Source of the DNA: Mesorhizobium_B sp963522145
Lineage (GTDB): Bacteria; Pseudomonadota; Alphaproteobacteria; Rhizobiales; Rhizobiaceae
DNA length: 64,000 bases
NCBI GenBank assembly: GCA_963522145.1
Contig: CAUQXI010000016.1
Location: forward strand, 1 to 64,000
Direction of reading: 5' to 3'
Translations under genes and position numbers: made by a program
Notes under the pieces: generated by a model
What the model was told of the DNA's origin: nothing
The model's database searches: none
The model's input: only the letters and a program-made list of their open reading frames with translations
In this document: in pieces, positions 9,345 to 16,434 of the stretch
Layout: every line of letters begins with the position of its first letter
How positions within the stretch are numbered: position 1 is the first letter of the stretch

Positions 9345-9637
9345 GCGGCACATTGCTCATCATCGTCGGCGGCGCGGTTGTCACCTATCTCACGCGCGTC
9401 GGCGGGCACCTCGTTCTGTCACGCTTCGATCATGTCTCTCCGCGTGTGGAACGTGCGCTGGACTCGGTGCCGGCGGCGGTGCTCACGACGCTCGTGGCGC
9501 CCGCGACCCTCAGTGCCAGCCCGGCCGAACTGGCCGCACTTGCGGTTGCCGCGCTTGTCTCGCTCCGATGGGGACCGATGGCGATGTTCCTGGCAGGCGT
9601 CGCGGTGCTGATCGCTTTTCGCCAGTTGGTCGGCTGA
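9341..9637 (+). CDS. azlD: AzlD family branched-chain amino acid exporter, small subunit
   Basis: A 98-residue membrane protein with AzlD features: an N-terminal helix (LLIIVGGAVVTYLTRVGGH), the conserved ALDSVPAAVLTTLVAP, and a final helix. The ATG overlaps the azlC stop by four bases, the standard azlCD arrangement. It is the partner subunit of the AzlC permease. Confidence 0.88.
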   Translation: MSGTLLIIVGGAVVTYLTRVGGHLVLSRFDHVSPRVERALDSVPAAVLTTLVAPATLSASPAELAALAVAALVSLRWGPMAMFLAGVAVLIAFRQLVG

Positions 9638-9682
9638 GGGATCAGCTCGGCTGCGCCGACGCGCCGGCCGGAGCGTTTCCGA

Positions 9683-11509
9683 TCAAAGCTCGGCGGTCGC
9701 CTTCTCCAGCCATTTCAGAACTTCGCCGTCAACCGTCGGGCCGATCTCCGCCAGCACGCGGGCGTGATAGGCGTTCAGCCAGTTGCGTTCTTCCGCCGTG
9801 AGAAGCTCAGGCACGACCAAGCGACCGTCGATGGGCGCAAGGGTTAGCGTTTCGAAGCCGTGCATGGGAATGTCGCCGCCCTCGACCGCCGCCGGCTCCT
9901 CGACGAGGATCAGATTCTCGATGCGGATGCCGTATTCGCCTTCCTTGTAATAGCCCGGCTCGTTGGACAGGATCATGCCGGTGCGCAGTCGCTCCGTTCC
10001 GGTTCGTGCGATACGCTGCGGGCCTTCATGGACGGCCAGGAACGAGCCGACGCCGTGACCGGTGCCATGCGCATAATCGAGCCCGCGCTTCCAAAGCGCC
10101 AGCCGCGCTATGGCATCGATGTCCGAGCCGCGCGTGCCGGCTGGGAAGCGCAGGATCGAAATGTTGATCATGCCCTTGAGGACAAGGGTGAAGCGCTCTC
10201 GCATCTCGTCGGTCGGCCGGCCGATCGCCACCGTGCGGGTTACGTCAGTGGTTCCGTCCTGATACTGCGCGCCCGAATCGAGCAGAAACAGTTCGCCATC
10301 GCTCAGCCGCCGGTTCGTTCCGCGCGACACGCGATAATGCATGATGGCGCCGTTCGGCCCGGCGCCTGCGATGGTGGCGAAGGATACGTCACGCAGCGGC
10401 ATCTGCGCCTGCTCGCCCGCGACGCGGCGGAACTCCTCAAGTGACGAGACGGCTGCGATCTCGTCCAGCGATCCGGCCTTCTGACTGTCGAGCCAGCAGA
10501 GAAAGCGGACGAGCGCGGTGCCGTCCCGCCGGTGAGCGGCACGCGTGCCCGCGATCTCGCCGGCGTTCTTGGTCGCGCGCGGGATGCGGGCGGGGTCGGG
10601 CATGAGGACGACCGTGCCGCCTTCATCCTCGATCAAGGCGCGCAGACGGTCAGGTGCGAGAACAGGATCGAGGCCGATCCGCGCCCCCCCTCGTGCAAGG
10701 CCGGCGAGCTTTTCTTCCAGCGCTTCCGCCGGAGAAAGGTCGGCCAGTTGCGTGAGATAGGCGCGGGGCTCGATCGCCAGCTTGCGCTCGTCGATAAAGA
10801 GCGTCGGCAGCCCTTCGCGCGCGAGAAGCGCGAAGCAGAGCGCCAGCGGCGTGTGGGGCACGTCGCCGCCACGGATGTTGAAGGCCCAGGCGACGGAGGA
10901 TGGGTCGGTCAGCACGAAATGGGTCGCGTCCTCTGCCTCGAGCGCTTCGGAGAGGCCGGCGAGCTTATCCTGCGCCATCGCGCCCGCTAGTGCATTCGGC
11001 TGGATGGTGACCGGCTCGGATGGGGGGGAAGGGCGTTCGTCCCAAAGGAGCGAGATCGGGTTCTCAGCAACGGCCACGAGCTCGACGCCTCGCTTTTCGC
11101 CCGCAGCGCGCAGCTTCCTCACCTCCGAGATCGTGTGCAGCCAGGGGTCGAAGCCGATGCGTGCATGCCCGCGCAGGTTCTCGGCGATCCAGGACGGAGG
11201 CGGATTGTCGATCAAGCTCTCGATCGTGAAGATGCCGGTGTCCACCTGATGCCGCGCCTGAAGCGTGTAGCGGCCGTCGACAAACACCACAGCGCGATCG
11301 GCCAGCACCAGCGCCGCGCCCGCCGAGCCGGAAAAGCCCGTCAGCCAATGGAGGCGCTCGGAAGCGGCGGCGACATACTCCCCCTGATGCTCGTCGGCGC
11401 GCGGCACCAGGAAGCCGTCGAGCTTCTCCCTCGCCATCCAGTCGCGCAGGCGCGCCACGCGGCCGGCACCCAGGCTAGGGTCGCTCTCGGCATCGAAGGA
11501 CTGGAACAT
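9683..11509 (-). CDS. M24 family Xaa-Pro aminopeptidase
   Basis: Dinuclear-metal aminopeptidase that removes an N-terminal residue preceding proline. The C-terminal pita-bread domain has metal ligands in LLDSGAQYQDGTTDVTRT (two Asp), GTGHGVGSFLAVHEGP (His), SNEPGYY (Glu) and IRIENL (Glu). The N-terminal part holds two creatinase-like domains, giving 608 residues, the length of the long cytosolic AMPP/XPNPEP1-like group. The ATG at 11509 is chosen because AGGAG lies 7 bases upstream; a TTG 27 bases earlier is less likely. It converges with azlD and follows prmA on the same strand. Confidence 0.92.
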   Translation of the reverse strand: MFQSFDAESDPSLGAGRVARLRDWMAREKLDGFLVPRADEHQGEYVAAASERLHWLTGFSGSAGAALVLADRAVVFVDGRYTLQARHQVDTGIFTIESLIDNPPPSWIAENLRGHARIGFDPWLHTISEVRKLRAAGEKRGVELVAVAENPISLLWDERPSPPSEPVTIQPNALAGAMAQDKLAGLSEALEAEDATHFVLTDPSSVAWAFNIRGGDVPHTPLALCFALLAREGLPTLFIDERKLAIEPRAYLTQLADLSPAEALEEKLAGLARGGARIGLDPVLAPDRLRALIEDEGGTVVLMPDPARIPRATKNAGEIAGTRAAHRRDGTALVRFLCWLDSQKAGSLDEIAAVSSLEEFRRVAGEQAQMPLRDVSFATIAGAGPNGAIMHYRVSRGTNRRLSDGELFLLDSGAQYQDGTTDVTRTVAIGRPTDEMRERFTLVLKGMINISILRFPAGTRGSDIDAIARLALWKRGLDYAHGTGHGVGSFLAVHEGPQRIARTGTERLRTGMILSNEPGYYKEGEYGIRIENLILVEEPAAVEGGDIPMHGFETLTLAPIDGRLVVPELLTAEERNWLNAYHARVLAEIGPTVDGEVLKWLEKATAEL

Positions 11510-11574
11510 AAACGGCTCCTCGCAACTCAAGTTCAAACGCTAGCCGCGCGGCCGCGTTCGCGCAACAAACGCGC

Positions 11575-12444
11575 TCAGCGTTTCAGATGGATCGTCACCC
11601 AGCCTTCGCGCGAGATGGTGCGGACATGCCGGAAGCGCTGTCCGACAAAGGCTGCGATCACGGCCATGCGCTGGCGGTCGAGAATGCCCGACAGGATGAC
11701 CGAGCCGCCGGGGCTGAGATGACGTGCGAAATCCGGCGCCAGTCTCATCAGCGGGCGCGCCAGGATGTTTGCGACAATGAGGTCGAACGGCGCGCGTGCC
11801 GCGACCTCGCGGTGCGCGAAGCCGGTGGCGACAACCGTGCGAACCGCCGCCCCCGCGCCGTTCAGCACAACATTCTCGGCTGCGACCCGCACGGCGACCG
11901 GATCGATATCCGTTGCCAGCACGGGGACGTGGCAGAGCTTGGCGATGCCGATCGCGAGAACGGCGCTTCCCGTGCCGAGGTCGAGCGCGTGGCGCGGGCG
12001 CTCGACGCGAGCGACGCGAGCGATGGTCTCGAGGCAGCCGGCGGTGGTGCCGTGATGGCCAGTGCCGAACGCCTGTCCGGCCTCAATCTCGATCCCGAGA
12101 TCGGACGGACGGCGGTGGGGGCGGTCGTGCGCTCCGTGAACGAGGAAGCGGCCTGCGCGCACGGGCTTCAGGCCTTCCAGCGAGCGTGACACCCAGTCGA
12201 TGTCCGGCAGCACCTCCCGCTCGATCGTCGAGGTGATGCCTACGCTGGCGAGCGCCGCCTGCATCAAGGCGTCGATCCGCTCCGGCTCCTCCTCGACATA
12301 GACTGCGAGTTCCGCGAGCGGCTCCTCTTCCGGCTCGCGGATGGCAAGCGGCAGGCCTCCCTCCTCCAGCGCAAGATCAAGCGCGGCGAAAGCGGCCCGG
12401 GCCTGCTGCCGGGGAACGGTGAGGAACAGGCGCGTCGCGCTCAT
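11575..12444 (-). CDS. prmA: Ribosomal protein L11 methyltransferase PrmA
   Basis: SAM-dependent methyltransferase that methylates ribosomal protein L11. Of 289 residues, the N-terminal substrate-recognition part is followed by GTGHHGTT and the SAM-binding motif ALDLGTGSAVLAIG. Further motifs are TDIDPVAV and the catalytic-loop signature DLIVANILARPL, all standard for PrmA. It begins six bases after the end of the SCO gene and precedes the M24 peptidase, so all three may form one operon. Confidence 0.94.
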   Translation of the reverse strand: MSATRLFLTVPRQQARAAFAALDLALEEGGLPLAIREPEEEPLAELAVYVEEEPERIDALMQAALASVGITSTIEREVLPDIDWVSRSLEGLKPVRAGRFLVHGAHDRPHRRPSDLGIEIEAGQAFGTGHHGTTAGCLETIARVARVERPRHALDLGTGSAVLAIGIAKLCHVPVLATDIDPVAVRVAAENVVLNGAGAAVRTVVATGFAHREVAARAPFDLIVANILARPLMRLAPDFARHLSPGGSVILSGILDRQRMAVIAAFVGQRFRHVRTISREGWVTIHLKR

Positions 12445-12450
12445 CGCCCG

Positions 12451-13029
12451 TCAGCCTTCGGTGGCGAGGCGCTTGAGCTTGGCGACCGCCGAGGCGCCAT
12501 TTTCCCCATAGGCGATGGTGCCCTCGAAATCACCGTCGGCTCCGAGCAGCAGCACGGAGGCGGTGTGGTCCATGGTGTAGTCGCCGCCTTCGAGTGGCAC
12601 CTTCCGCGCATAGATGCCGAAGCTCTTGACCACCGATGCGATCTCGTTCGGCTGGCCGGTGATCGGCGTGATGCGATCCGACACGTTGCTCACATAGGCG
12701 TCCATGATCTCCGGCGTGTCGCGTTCCGGATCGACGGACACGAAATAGGCGCGGACGGCCTTGCCCTCATCGCCGAGCTCTTTCAGCCAGCCATCCATCT
12801 CGGCCAGTGTTGTCGGGCAGACTTCGGGGCAGTGAGTGAAGCCGAAGAAGACCGCGGAGGGGTGCCCGCGGAACGCGGCTTCGGTGATCGGCTGGTTCTT
12901 GCCGTCCACCAGCGTGAACGGCGCGCCGAAAGGCTGGCTGCCCGATCCCTGCCAACGCTGCACACCAATGACGCCGATGGCGGCGCCCATCAAAACAGCG
13001 ATGCCGATCAGGATGATGCGCATGATCAT
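12451..13029 (-). CDS. SCO1/SenC family copper chaperone
   Basis: Membrane-anchored thioredoxin-fold protein that delivers copper to cytochrome c oxidase. One N-terminal membrane helix (IILIGIAVLMGAAIGVIGV) is followed by the copper site CPEVC in FTHCPEVCPTT. The distal copper histidine is in MDHTASVLLL. Length is about 192 residues. Possible starts are a TTG at 13044 and ATGs at 13029 and 13023; no SD decides between them, and 13029 is used. It lies directly upstream of prmA. Confidence 0.92.
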   Translation of the reverse strand: MIMRIILIGIAVLMGAAIGVIGVQRWQGSGSQPFGAPFTLVDGKNQPITEAAFRGHPSAVFFGFTHCPEVCPTTLAEMDGWLKELGDEGKAVRAYFVSVDPERDTPEIMDAYVSNVSDRITPITGQPNEIASVVKSFGIYARKVPLEGGDYTMDHTASVLLLGADGDFEGTIAYGENGASAVAKLKRLATEG

Positions 13030-13063
13030 GACGATGAACCGCAAAAGAAGGTGGAATGGAAAA

Positions 13064-13213
13064 TCACAGGCACCAAGCGAGAGCGGACCCGCTCAGCGCC
13101 TGAAGCATCGCCGCGCCGTGCGTGATCCAGAGCGCGAAACCCGCGCCTGCCATCGCCGCTGCTGCGGCAAGCCCGGCAGCCAGGACAATCAAGGGGGTCG
13201 GCGCGGCATGCAT
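13064..13213 (-). CDS. Small single-pass membrane protein upstream of the SCO gene
   Basis: A 49-residue frame with one strong membrane helix (LIVLAAGLAAAAAMAGAGFA), then ALWITHGAAMLQAL and the C-terminal ending ALAWCL. I recall similar short proteins with a WxxxGxxIFL...GLxWCF-type ending in other Rhizobiales, but this is from memory. It lies 35 bases upstream of the SCO gene on the same strand, so a role near oxidase assembly is only a guess. The start used is the ATG at 13213; longer in-frame extension upstream (to 13327) looks non-coding. Confidence 0.55.
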   Translation of the reverse strand: MHAAPTPLIVLAAGLAAAAAMAGAGFALWITHGAAMLQALSGSALAWCL

Positions 13214-13364
13214 GATGCATGAGATAGCGGCTTTCTCCGGGCGGTGCAAAGGCGGAGGCGCGCGACGCAATGGGGTAGGGGTGCGGCTCTTGTTCACGTG
13301 TCTCCTGCATCCCATTTCGGCGTTCATGCGTTCTCACGCGCTGTTCATGCTTGAAGGTGCTGCC

Positions 13365-13853
13365 ATGTTGCTTCGTTTCGCCGCTGCCGCTTGTGTTCTG
13401 CTGGGTGCAACCATCATGCCCGCAGTTGCCGAGGAAGTCGGCGAGGTGGGCGTGGACTGGACGGGCAACGACTTCATCGTGGAAGCCCTGACCGACCCAG
13501 ACGTGCAGGGCGTCACCTGTCACGTTTCCTACTTCGAGCGCGGGGTGATCGACCGGCTGCGCAAGGGAGGCTGGTTCGAGGACCCATCCGACTCGTCCAT
13601 TGCCTGCCGGCAGACCGGGCCGATCACGGTCGGCGACATCGACCTGTCCAAGGATGGCGAGGAGGTCTTCAACGAAGGCATCAGCCTGATTTGGAAGCAG
13701 CGTGTCGTGAACCGGATCTACGACCGCAAGAACGACACGCTGGTTTATCTTTCGCACACGCGCCAAGTGAAGGATGGTTCGGCCAAGATGTCGATTTCCA
13801 CCGTGCCACTGTTCAACCAGCAGGTGACCTGGACGGAAGGAAAACCGAAGTAA
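13365..13853 (+). CDS. creA: CreA family periplasmic protein
   Basis: A 162-residue secreted protein: signal peptide (MLLRFAAAACVLLGATIMPAVA), then the CreA pattern VGEVGVDWTGNDFIVEAL, DPDVQGVTCHVS, DSSIACRQTGPI and LVYLSHTRQVKDGSAKMSIS. E. coli CreA belongs to the cre locus but its biochemical function is unknown. The ATG at 13365 has GAAGG upstream; an ATG at 13347 is in frame too. No creB, creC or creD is nearby, so the gene stands alone. Confidence 0.88.
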   Translation: MLLRFAAAACVLLGATIMPAVAEEVGEVGVDWTGNDFIVEALTDPDVQGVTCHVSYFERGVIDRLRKGGWFEDPSDSSIACRQTGPITVGDIDLSKDGEEVFNEGISLIWKQRVVNRIYDRKNDTLVYLSHTRQVKDGSAKMSISTVPLFNQQVTWTEGKPK

Positions 13854-13865
13854 GACAGGCGCCAT

Positions 13866-13887
13866 TGCGCGGCTTGGGTGCCGCGCA
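13866..13887. terminator. Strong hairpin after creA
   Basis: TGCGCGGC (13866-13873) and GCCGCGCA (13880-13887) form a perfect 8-bp stem with a 6-base loop, 13 bases after the creA stop. No U-run follows, so it could be a weak terminator or a processing/stability element between creA and the acyltransferase gene. Confidence 0.35.
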
Positions 13888-13899
13888 TAAAGCCGGGAC

Positions 13900-14556
13900 A
13901 TGAACGCGTCCGTGCAGCCCGACGACCTACAATTTCGAGATGGCGAGCCGCGCATCCACCCCACGGCCGAGCTGAAATCCTGCAAGCTCGGCCGTTATGC
14001 TGCGGTGGGCGCCCGCGCCATCCTGCGCGATGTCGTGGTCGGCGACTTTTCTTATTTCGAGCCGGATGCGGAGGCGATCTACACGACGATCGGCCGCTTC
14101 TGCTCGATCGCCCGCCACTCGCGGATCAACGCGCTCGAGCATCCGATTGAGCGCGTCACCAGCCACAAGATCAGCTATCGTCCCAACGAATATTTCCGTT
14201 TTCTGGGCGTGGCCAGCGCATTCCGCACGCGGCGGCAAGCAAAGCGCGTGACCATCGGCCACGACGTCTGGATCGGGCATGGCGCGGTAATCCTGCCGGG
14301 CGTGTCGGTCGGCATCGGGGCGGTGATCGGCGCGAATGCGGTGGTAACGCGCGATGTTGAGCCCTTCGCCATCGTTGTGGGCGCACCAGCGCGCGTGATC
14401 CGCATGCGCTTTCCGCCGGAGATCGTTGCGCGCATCGAGCGCTCCCGCTGGTGGGACTGGCCGCTCGACCACCTCGCCGAAGCCATTCCAGACATGCAGA
14501 ACCTGCCGATCGAGGCATTTCTCGATCGATGGGAGGGACGCGTCGCGGAAACTTAA
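13900..14556 (+). CDS. Hexapeptide-repeat acyltransferase, phosphonate-cluster type
   Basis: Left-handed beta-helix transferase of 218 residues with hexapeptide repeats (IHPTAELKSCKLGRYAAVGA; VTIGHDVWIGHGAVILPG; IGAVIGANAVVTRDV). It carries the C-terminal SRWWDWPLDHLAEAIPD...PIEAFLDRW region. That ending and RINALEHP resemble the transferase family usually found inside phosphonate (phn) operons, known as a hexapeptide family of phosphonate metabolism. No phn genes are in this window, so the substrate is open; it could equally be a general CatB-like O-acetyltransferase. It follows creA by 46 bases. Confidence 0.85.
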   Translation: MNASVQPDDLQFRDGEPRIHPTAELKSCKLGRYAAVGARAILRDVVVGDFSYFEPDAEAIYTTIGRFCSIARHSRINALEHPIERVTSHKISYRPNEYFRFLGVASAFRTRRQAKRVTIGHDVWIGHGAVILPGVSVGIGAVIGANAVVTRDVEPFAIVVGAPARVIRMRFPPEIVARIERSRWWDWPLDHLAEAIPDMQNLPIEAFLDRWEGRVAET

Positions 14557-14612
14557 TGCCGCAGCGTTATGCGAATGGAGTGGTGATTCTCGTCTAGGCG
14601 GAGTTGAAACGG

Positions 14613-15188
14613 ATGGAGTGGAAGTCCGAACTGTTGCGGATCCTGTTCGGCGAAGAGGAAACGCAGGCCTTTCTCTTCTACTTCGAAATCGTTCTGCGCA
14701 CCGGCGTGATGTACGGCTACACCTTGTTTCTCACCCGAATGGTGGGACAGGGCGGCATCGGGCAGATCGGACCGTTCGAGTTCGTGCTGGTGATCGCGGT
14801 GGGATCGGCCGCAGGCGATCCGATGTTCTATCCCGAGGTCGGTCTGGCGCAGGGCATCCTCGTCATCACCGTCGTGATCCTTCTGCACCGCTTCACGGGA
14901 TTCATCGTGTCGCGCTTTCGCAATCTCGAAGATGCGATCGAGGGAAGTCCGCTGCTTGTCGTGTGTGAAGGCAAGATCCAGGAGGAACGGCTGGGATCGG
15001 GGACACTCACGGAGCGTGAGTTGATGGCCCTGCTTCGCTTGAGCGATGTGCGCGACACGGGCGAAGTCGAGTGCGCGTTCTTCGAGCCAAATGGCAGGCT
15101 GAGTGTCTTCCGCTACCCCGAAGACAAGCGCCGAAGTATTCGCCCTACGATCCCGGACGACGCTGCCGAGCGCTTCTCGCATCGCTGA
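14613..15188 (+). CDS. YetF/DUF421 family membrane protein
   Basis: A 191-residue protein with three N-terminal membrane helices (FEIVLRTGVMYGYTLFLTRM; FEFVLVIAVGSAAGDPMF; GILVITVVILLHRFTGFIV). A cytoplasmic C-terminal domain follows (SPLLVVCEGKIQEERL; LTERELMALLRLSDV). This is the YetF (DUF421) layout; YetF-like proteins have been linked to spore germination in Bacillus, but no role is known in alphaproteobacteria. The ATG at 14613 has GGAG upstream; a TTG at 14604 is also in frame. Confidence 0.88.
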   Translation: MEWKSELLRILFGEEETQAFLFYFEIVLRTGVMYGYTLFLTRMVGQGGIGQIGPFEFVLVIAVGSAAGDPMFYPEVGLAQGILVITVVILLHRFTGFIVSRFRNLEDAIEGSPLLVVCEGKIQEERLGSGTLTERELMALLRLSDVRDTGEVECAFFEPNGRLSVFRYPEDKRRSIRPTIPDDAAERFSHR

Positions 15189-15195
15189 AATGAAG

Positions 15196-15222
15196 AGGCC
15201 CTCCGAGAAAGAGAGGGCCTCC
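15196..15222. terminator. Terminator hairpin between convergent genes
   Basis: GAGGCCCTC (15196-15204) and GAGGGCCTC (15214-15222) form a perfect 9-bp stem with a 9-base loop. It lies 7 bases after the YetF-like gene and 30 bases beyond the stop of the convergent BON gene. The T-run is poor on both strands, but the position suggests a bidirectional terminator. Confidence 0.6.
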
Positions 15223-15252
15223 TGCAGTCAAGCCTGTGCGGCTTAGAGGTTG

Positions 15253-16284
15253 TCAGCGCTGGCCGCCGGCGCCCGACTTCGCCACCGTGGCACCCGTATC
15301 TGAGCCCAGTCCGGTCGAGGCGGTGGAAATCGTGGAACGATCCACGCTAACATCGCTCGTGTTCAAACCGCCCGAGAATGTGTTGCCCGTGCCGGACTGG
15401 CTCTTCACGCGCAGATTGTTCTGCACATGGCTGACTCCGGAAACGCCTTCGGCAACGTCCTCGGCGCGCCGCTTGGCATTGCGGTCGCTTACCGTACCGC
15501 TCAACGTCACTTCGCGATCCTTCACGGTCACATCGACATCAGAAGCGTCGAGCCAGCCGTCATCGGTCAGCTTGTCATTGATGTCATCGCGAATGCGATC
15601 GTCGGAGCGGGAGTAGTTCTTCGGACCGCGCCCGCGATGCTGGTCCGCCTCACGACGGCGCTCGGCATCACGATCGCCGAACCACGACGACACTTCGTCG
15701 CTCGCCTTGTCCCAGAAGCCGCGTCGGCCTTCCTCGCTGTAGCCGCGCTCGCTGCCGCCATAGGACTGCCCGCCGCCCGACCAGCGTGACCCGCCGGCCT
15801 GATTGCCGTAGCCGTAGTCGCCGCGATTGCCTTCGCCTGCGCCGAAGGTCGAGCCGTAGCTTTCGCCATAGCCGCGATTGCCCAGGTTGCCGCCGAAATT
15901 ACGCGATCCGTAGTCTCCGGCAGCGCCGCGGCTGGAATAGTTGTCGCGATCACCACCGAAGCCGTGGGCGCGCTCACCGAAAGGCCGGCTGCCTCGCGAC
16001 CATTCATCGTAACCGCCGCCACCCTGGCGATCACCACTGAAGCCGCCCGCACCGCGAAAGCCGTACTCCTCGCGATTGCCGCCGCCGAAACCGCCGCGCT
16101 GGCCGTGGTTGCGATCGCCATAGCCGCGATCCTCGTAGCCGCGGTCATTATTGTTGTCCCGGAAGTTCCCGGTCTCACGACCGCTGCGGTTGCTGTCACC
16201 GAAGCCGCGCTCCGAACCGCGATTACTGTCTTCATTTCGGAAGTTGTCGCGACCATAGTCGCGATCGTTGCGATTGCCGTCCAT
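15253..16284 (-). CDS. BON-domain protein with long Gly/Arg/Asn-rich N-terminus
   Basis: Of 343 residues, about the first 180 are low-complexity and rich in Gly, Arg, Asn, Asp and Tyr, with repeated GYGD/GNRG-like units and no signal peptide. A short conserved block then contains SSWFGDRDAERRREADQ. A BON domain (about residues 225-295) follows: DDRIRDDINDKLTDDGWLDASDV, then VTVKDREVTLSGTVSDRNAKRRAEDVA and VSHVQNNLRV. BON domains occur in OsmY-like stress proteins and are thought to bind membranes or phospholipids. An exact EcfG-type promoter lies upstream. The disordered region suggests a cytosolic stress protein rather than a periplasmic one; function is unknown. Confidence 0.88.
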   Translation of the reverse strand: MDGNRNDRDYGRDNFRNEDSNRGSERGFGDSNRSGRETGNFRDNNNDRGYEDRGYGDRNHGQRGGFGGGNREEYGFRGAGGFSGDRQGGGGYDEWSRGSRPFGERAHGFGGDRDNYSSRGAAGDYGSRNFGGNLGNRGYGESYGSTFGAGEGNRGDYGYGNQAGGSRWSGGGQSYGGSERGYSEEGRRGFWDKASDEVSSWFGDRDAERRREADQHRGRGPKNYSRSDDRIRDDINDKLTDDGWLDASDVDVTVKDREVTLSGTVSDRNAKRRAEDVAEGVSGVSHVQNNLRVKSQSGTGNTFSGGLNTSDVSVDRSTISTASTGLGSDTGATVAKSGAGGQR

Positions 16285-16332
16285 GAAAGTCTCCCTTCAC
16301 TGGTGTGTTGTTACCCCACCACCTGAAAAGAG

Positions 16333-16357
16333 AACGCTTCCCTCAAGCGAGGGTTCC
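16333..16357 (-). promoter_or_regulatory. EcfG (general stress sigma factor) promoter for the BON gene
   Basis: On the minus strand GGAAC (16357-16353), 16 bases and CGTT (16336-16333) match the alphaproteobacterial EcfG/RpoE2 consensus exactly, about 49 bases before the BON start codon. This places the gene in the general stress response. Confidence 0.8.
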
Positions 16358-16434
16358 CGCTCTTGAGGAGAGCCCGAGAGAGCTTCCACTGCTGCCGCAC
16401 TCTTGCAACTCGACACGGTCGGGTTCCCCGAACC

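Noticed and set aside
15700..16280. Short repeats that might suggest a CRISPR array
   Set aside because: They are codon-level Gly/Arg/Asn repeats of the BON gene with irregular spacing and no conserved direct repeat.
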